A stretch of 64,000 nt of DNA. It comes from Variovorax paradoxus (GTDB taxonomy: Bacteria > Pseudomonadota > Gammaproteobacteria > Burkholderiales > Burkholderiaceae_C). Location of the stretch: positions 62,001 to 126,000 of the forward strand of contig NZ_JAGGNU010000024.1 of assembly GCF_018614915.1 (NCBI RefSeq), read 5' to 3'. The number at the start of each line of letters is the position of its first letter. The first letter of the stretch is position 1. The notes below the pieces were generated by a model. It ran no database searches, was not told where the DNA came from, and saw nothing but the letters and a program-made list of their open reading frames with translations. The position numbers and the translations under genes are program-made. Of this stretch, positions 63,048 to 64,000 are shown one piece after another.

Positions 63048-63941
63048 CTAGCGCGGAGGATTCGTTTCAGCCTGGTTGGCCGGCGCGCGCCCGAGGTGGC
63101 GGGCGAGAAAGGCGCCGACCTTCTGTTCGTATTCGTGCTGCGCAAGTGCGTGCAGGTCGACGTGCGCAGCCCGGTCCACGATCCACAACTGCTTCGGCTC
63201 CATCGCCATGCGGAAGAGCTCGCGCGACTCGTCCGCGGTGGTGCGGCGATCTTCGGCACCGGAGATGATGAAGACCGCAGCGCCAAGCCCGCCGACGCGC
63301 TCGACCGGGCGAAGCTGGCCGGGCGACACGCCAGCGCGCAGCGGGAGCTGCCACAGCAAGAGCGGCGACAGCAGTCCGCCGGCCGATCCCAGATAGGTCT
63401 CCAGGCGGTTCCGCACCGCCTCGTCGATCGTTGGATACATCGACTCGAGAATCACTGCGTGGACCTGCGCATTGGGCCCGCCGAGTGCGAACGCCGCGGC
63501 GCCCAGCGATATACCGATGACGCCGACCGGTTCCGACGGCATCTCGCGCCGAAGGTGGGCCAGTGCGGCCTGGACGCCCTCGGCTTCGCGCACGCCAAAC
63601 GTGATCCGATCGCCTGTGCTCTCGCCATGTGCGGGCAGGTCGATCAGCAGAACCGAATACCCAAGCCGATGCAGGAAGCGCGCGCGTCCGATCATCTGGC
63701 GGCGATCGGAGCGCACGCCGTGCAGGAGCAGGACGGCGCCGGCACCCGAGTTGCCGCGACTTTGCCAACCCGAAAGCTGTTCCTGGCCTGCATAGGGTAT
63801 GAGCACAGCCGCCGCCGGCAGGTCCGGCGGAAGGGCGCCGATGGTCGAACGAACAGGGCGACTCAGCAGCTCGCCGACGGCGGCGGTGCACAGAACCCCG
63901 AGCGCCAGGGCAGCGACAACGAGGTAGAACCATCCAAGCAT
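63048..63941 (-). CDS. Alpha/beta hydrolase with N-terminal membrane anchor
   Basis: This 297-residue protein begins with a hydrophobic helix (MLGWFYLVVAALALGVLCTA), probably a membrane anchor. The hydrolase fold follows, with AVLLLHGVRSDRRQM (oxyanion region), the nucleophile elbow GVIGISLGAAAFALGG near residue 155, the acid in IISGAEDRRTTADES near 240 and the histidine in RAAHVDLHALAQ near 272. The catalytic triad is therefore complete. It resembles the BAAT/acyl-CoA thioester or serine aminopeptidase S33-like groups; substrate unknown. A GTG at 63968 would add nine residues. Confidence 0.85.
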   Translation of the reverse strand: MLGWFYLVVAALALGVLCTAAVGELLSRPVRSTIGALPPDLPAAAVLIPYAGQEQLSGWQSRGNSGAGAVLLLHGVRSDRRQMIGRARFLHRLGYSVLLIDLPAHGESTGDRITFGVREAEGVQAALAHLRREMPSEPVGVIGISLGAAAFALGGPNAQVHAVILESMYPTIDEAVRNRLETYLGSAGGLLSPLLLWQLPLRAGVSPGQLRPVERVGGLGAAVFIISGAEDRRTTADESRELFRMAMEPKQLWIVDRAAHVDLHALAQHEYEQKVGAFLARHLGRAPANQAETNPPR

Positions 63942-64000
63942 GGTTGCGGAGTATGCAGCCGGTGGCACGCCCTGTAGGCGCCGCTGCGTATCTGCCGGCG

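Overview
The window is about 64 kb of GC-rich, densely coding DNA with short intergenic gaps and many 4-bp start/stop overlaps. Gene content and gene order look like a chromosomal segment of a betaproteobacterium of the Comamonadaceae, most like Variovorax. The pointers are an aerobic phenylacetyl-CoA operon followed by a branched-chain-type ABC transporter, many LysR regulators, polar amino acid ABC clusters, and a dispersed intergenic repeat that I recall from that family. The genus is inference from gene content; no 16S rRNA gene is present. I saw no tRNA or rRNA genes, transposase, integrase, phage gene or CRISPR array.

Layout. (1) 47-8814: a purine/nucleoside uptake and salvage locus with a LysR regulator, an NCS2 purine permease, a nucleoside-type ABC transporter (ATPase, two permeases, BMP lipoprotein), the 3' remnant of a Rieske oxygenase gene, and adenosine deaminase. 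(2) 8903-13176: a PuuR-like regulator, a polar amino acid ABC transporter and a DAO-family FAD oxidoreductase, read from a near-consensus sigma-54 promoter. (3) 13193-18194: two MFS/LysR divergent pairs with a frameshifted flavin-binding gene. (4) 18277-24626: a small exported protein and a candidate cyclic-di-GMP module (four-PAS diguanylate cyclase, GspE/PilB-type ATPase with an MshEN-like N-terminus, EAL protein). (5) 24864-29247: a second BMP protein, two polysaccharide genes and guanine deaminase.

(6) 29251-41505: phenylacetate catabolism. paaY diverges from paaG-I-K-A-B-C-D-E, followed by a LIV-type transporter whose permease and ATPase are fused. A palindromic operator covers both divergent promoters. 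paaF, paaH, paaJ, paaZ and a paaR gene are not in the window. (7) 41525-47331: a lytic transglycosylase, a tungstate-type transporter (tupBCA) with a divergent ModE-like regulator, and a LysR gene. (8) 47520-50656: a ferritin-like protein with a broken cytochrome c partner, Lrp/dadA, and a pyrophosphatase. (9) 50799-55952: a GntR-controlled polar amino acid type transporter joined to a ribose-5-phosphate isomerase B and a ribokinase-like enzyme, which is an unusual combination. (10) 55972-63941: a PanE-like reductase, modABC with divergent modE, a TetR/DUF1348 pair with twin operators, a repeat-bearing zinc-ribbon membrane protein and an alpha/beta hydrolase.

The most unusual points are the copies of one intergenic repeat family. 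One copy is translated in frame inside paaD and another abuts the truncated Rieske gene. Others are the sigma-54 promoter with an adjoining operator, the cyclic-di-GMP module, the intrinsic terminator in a 5' leader, and the amino-acid-type transporter linked to ribose enzymes. All calls are by eye; no alignments or searches were run.
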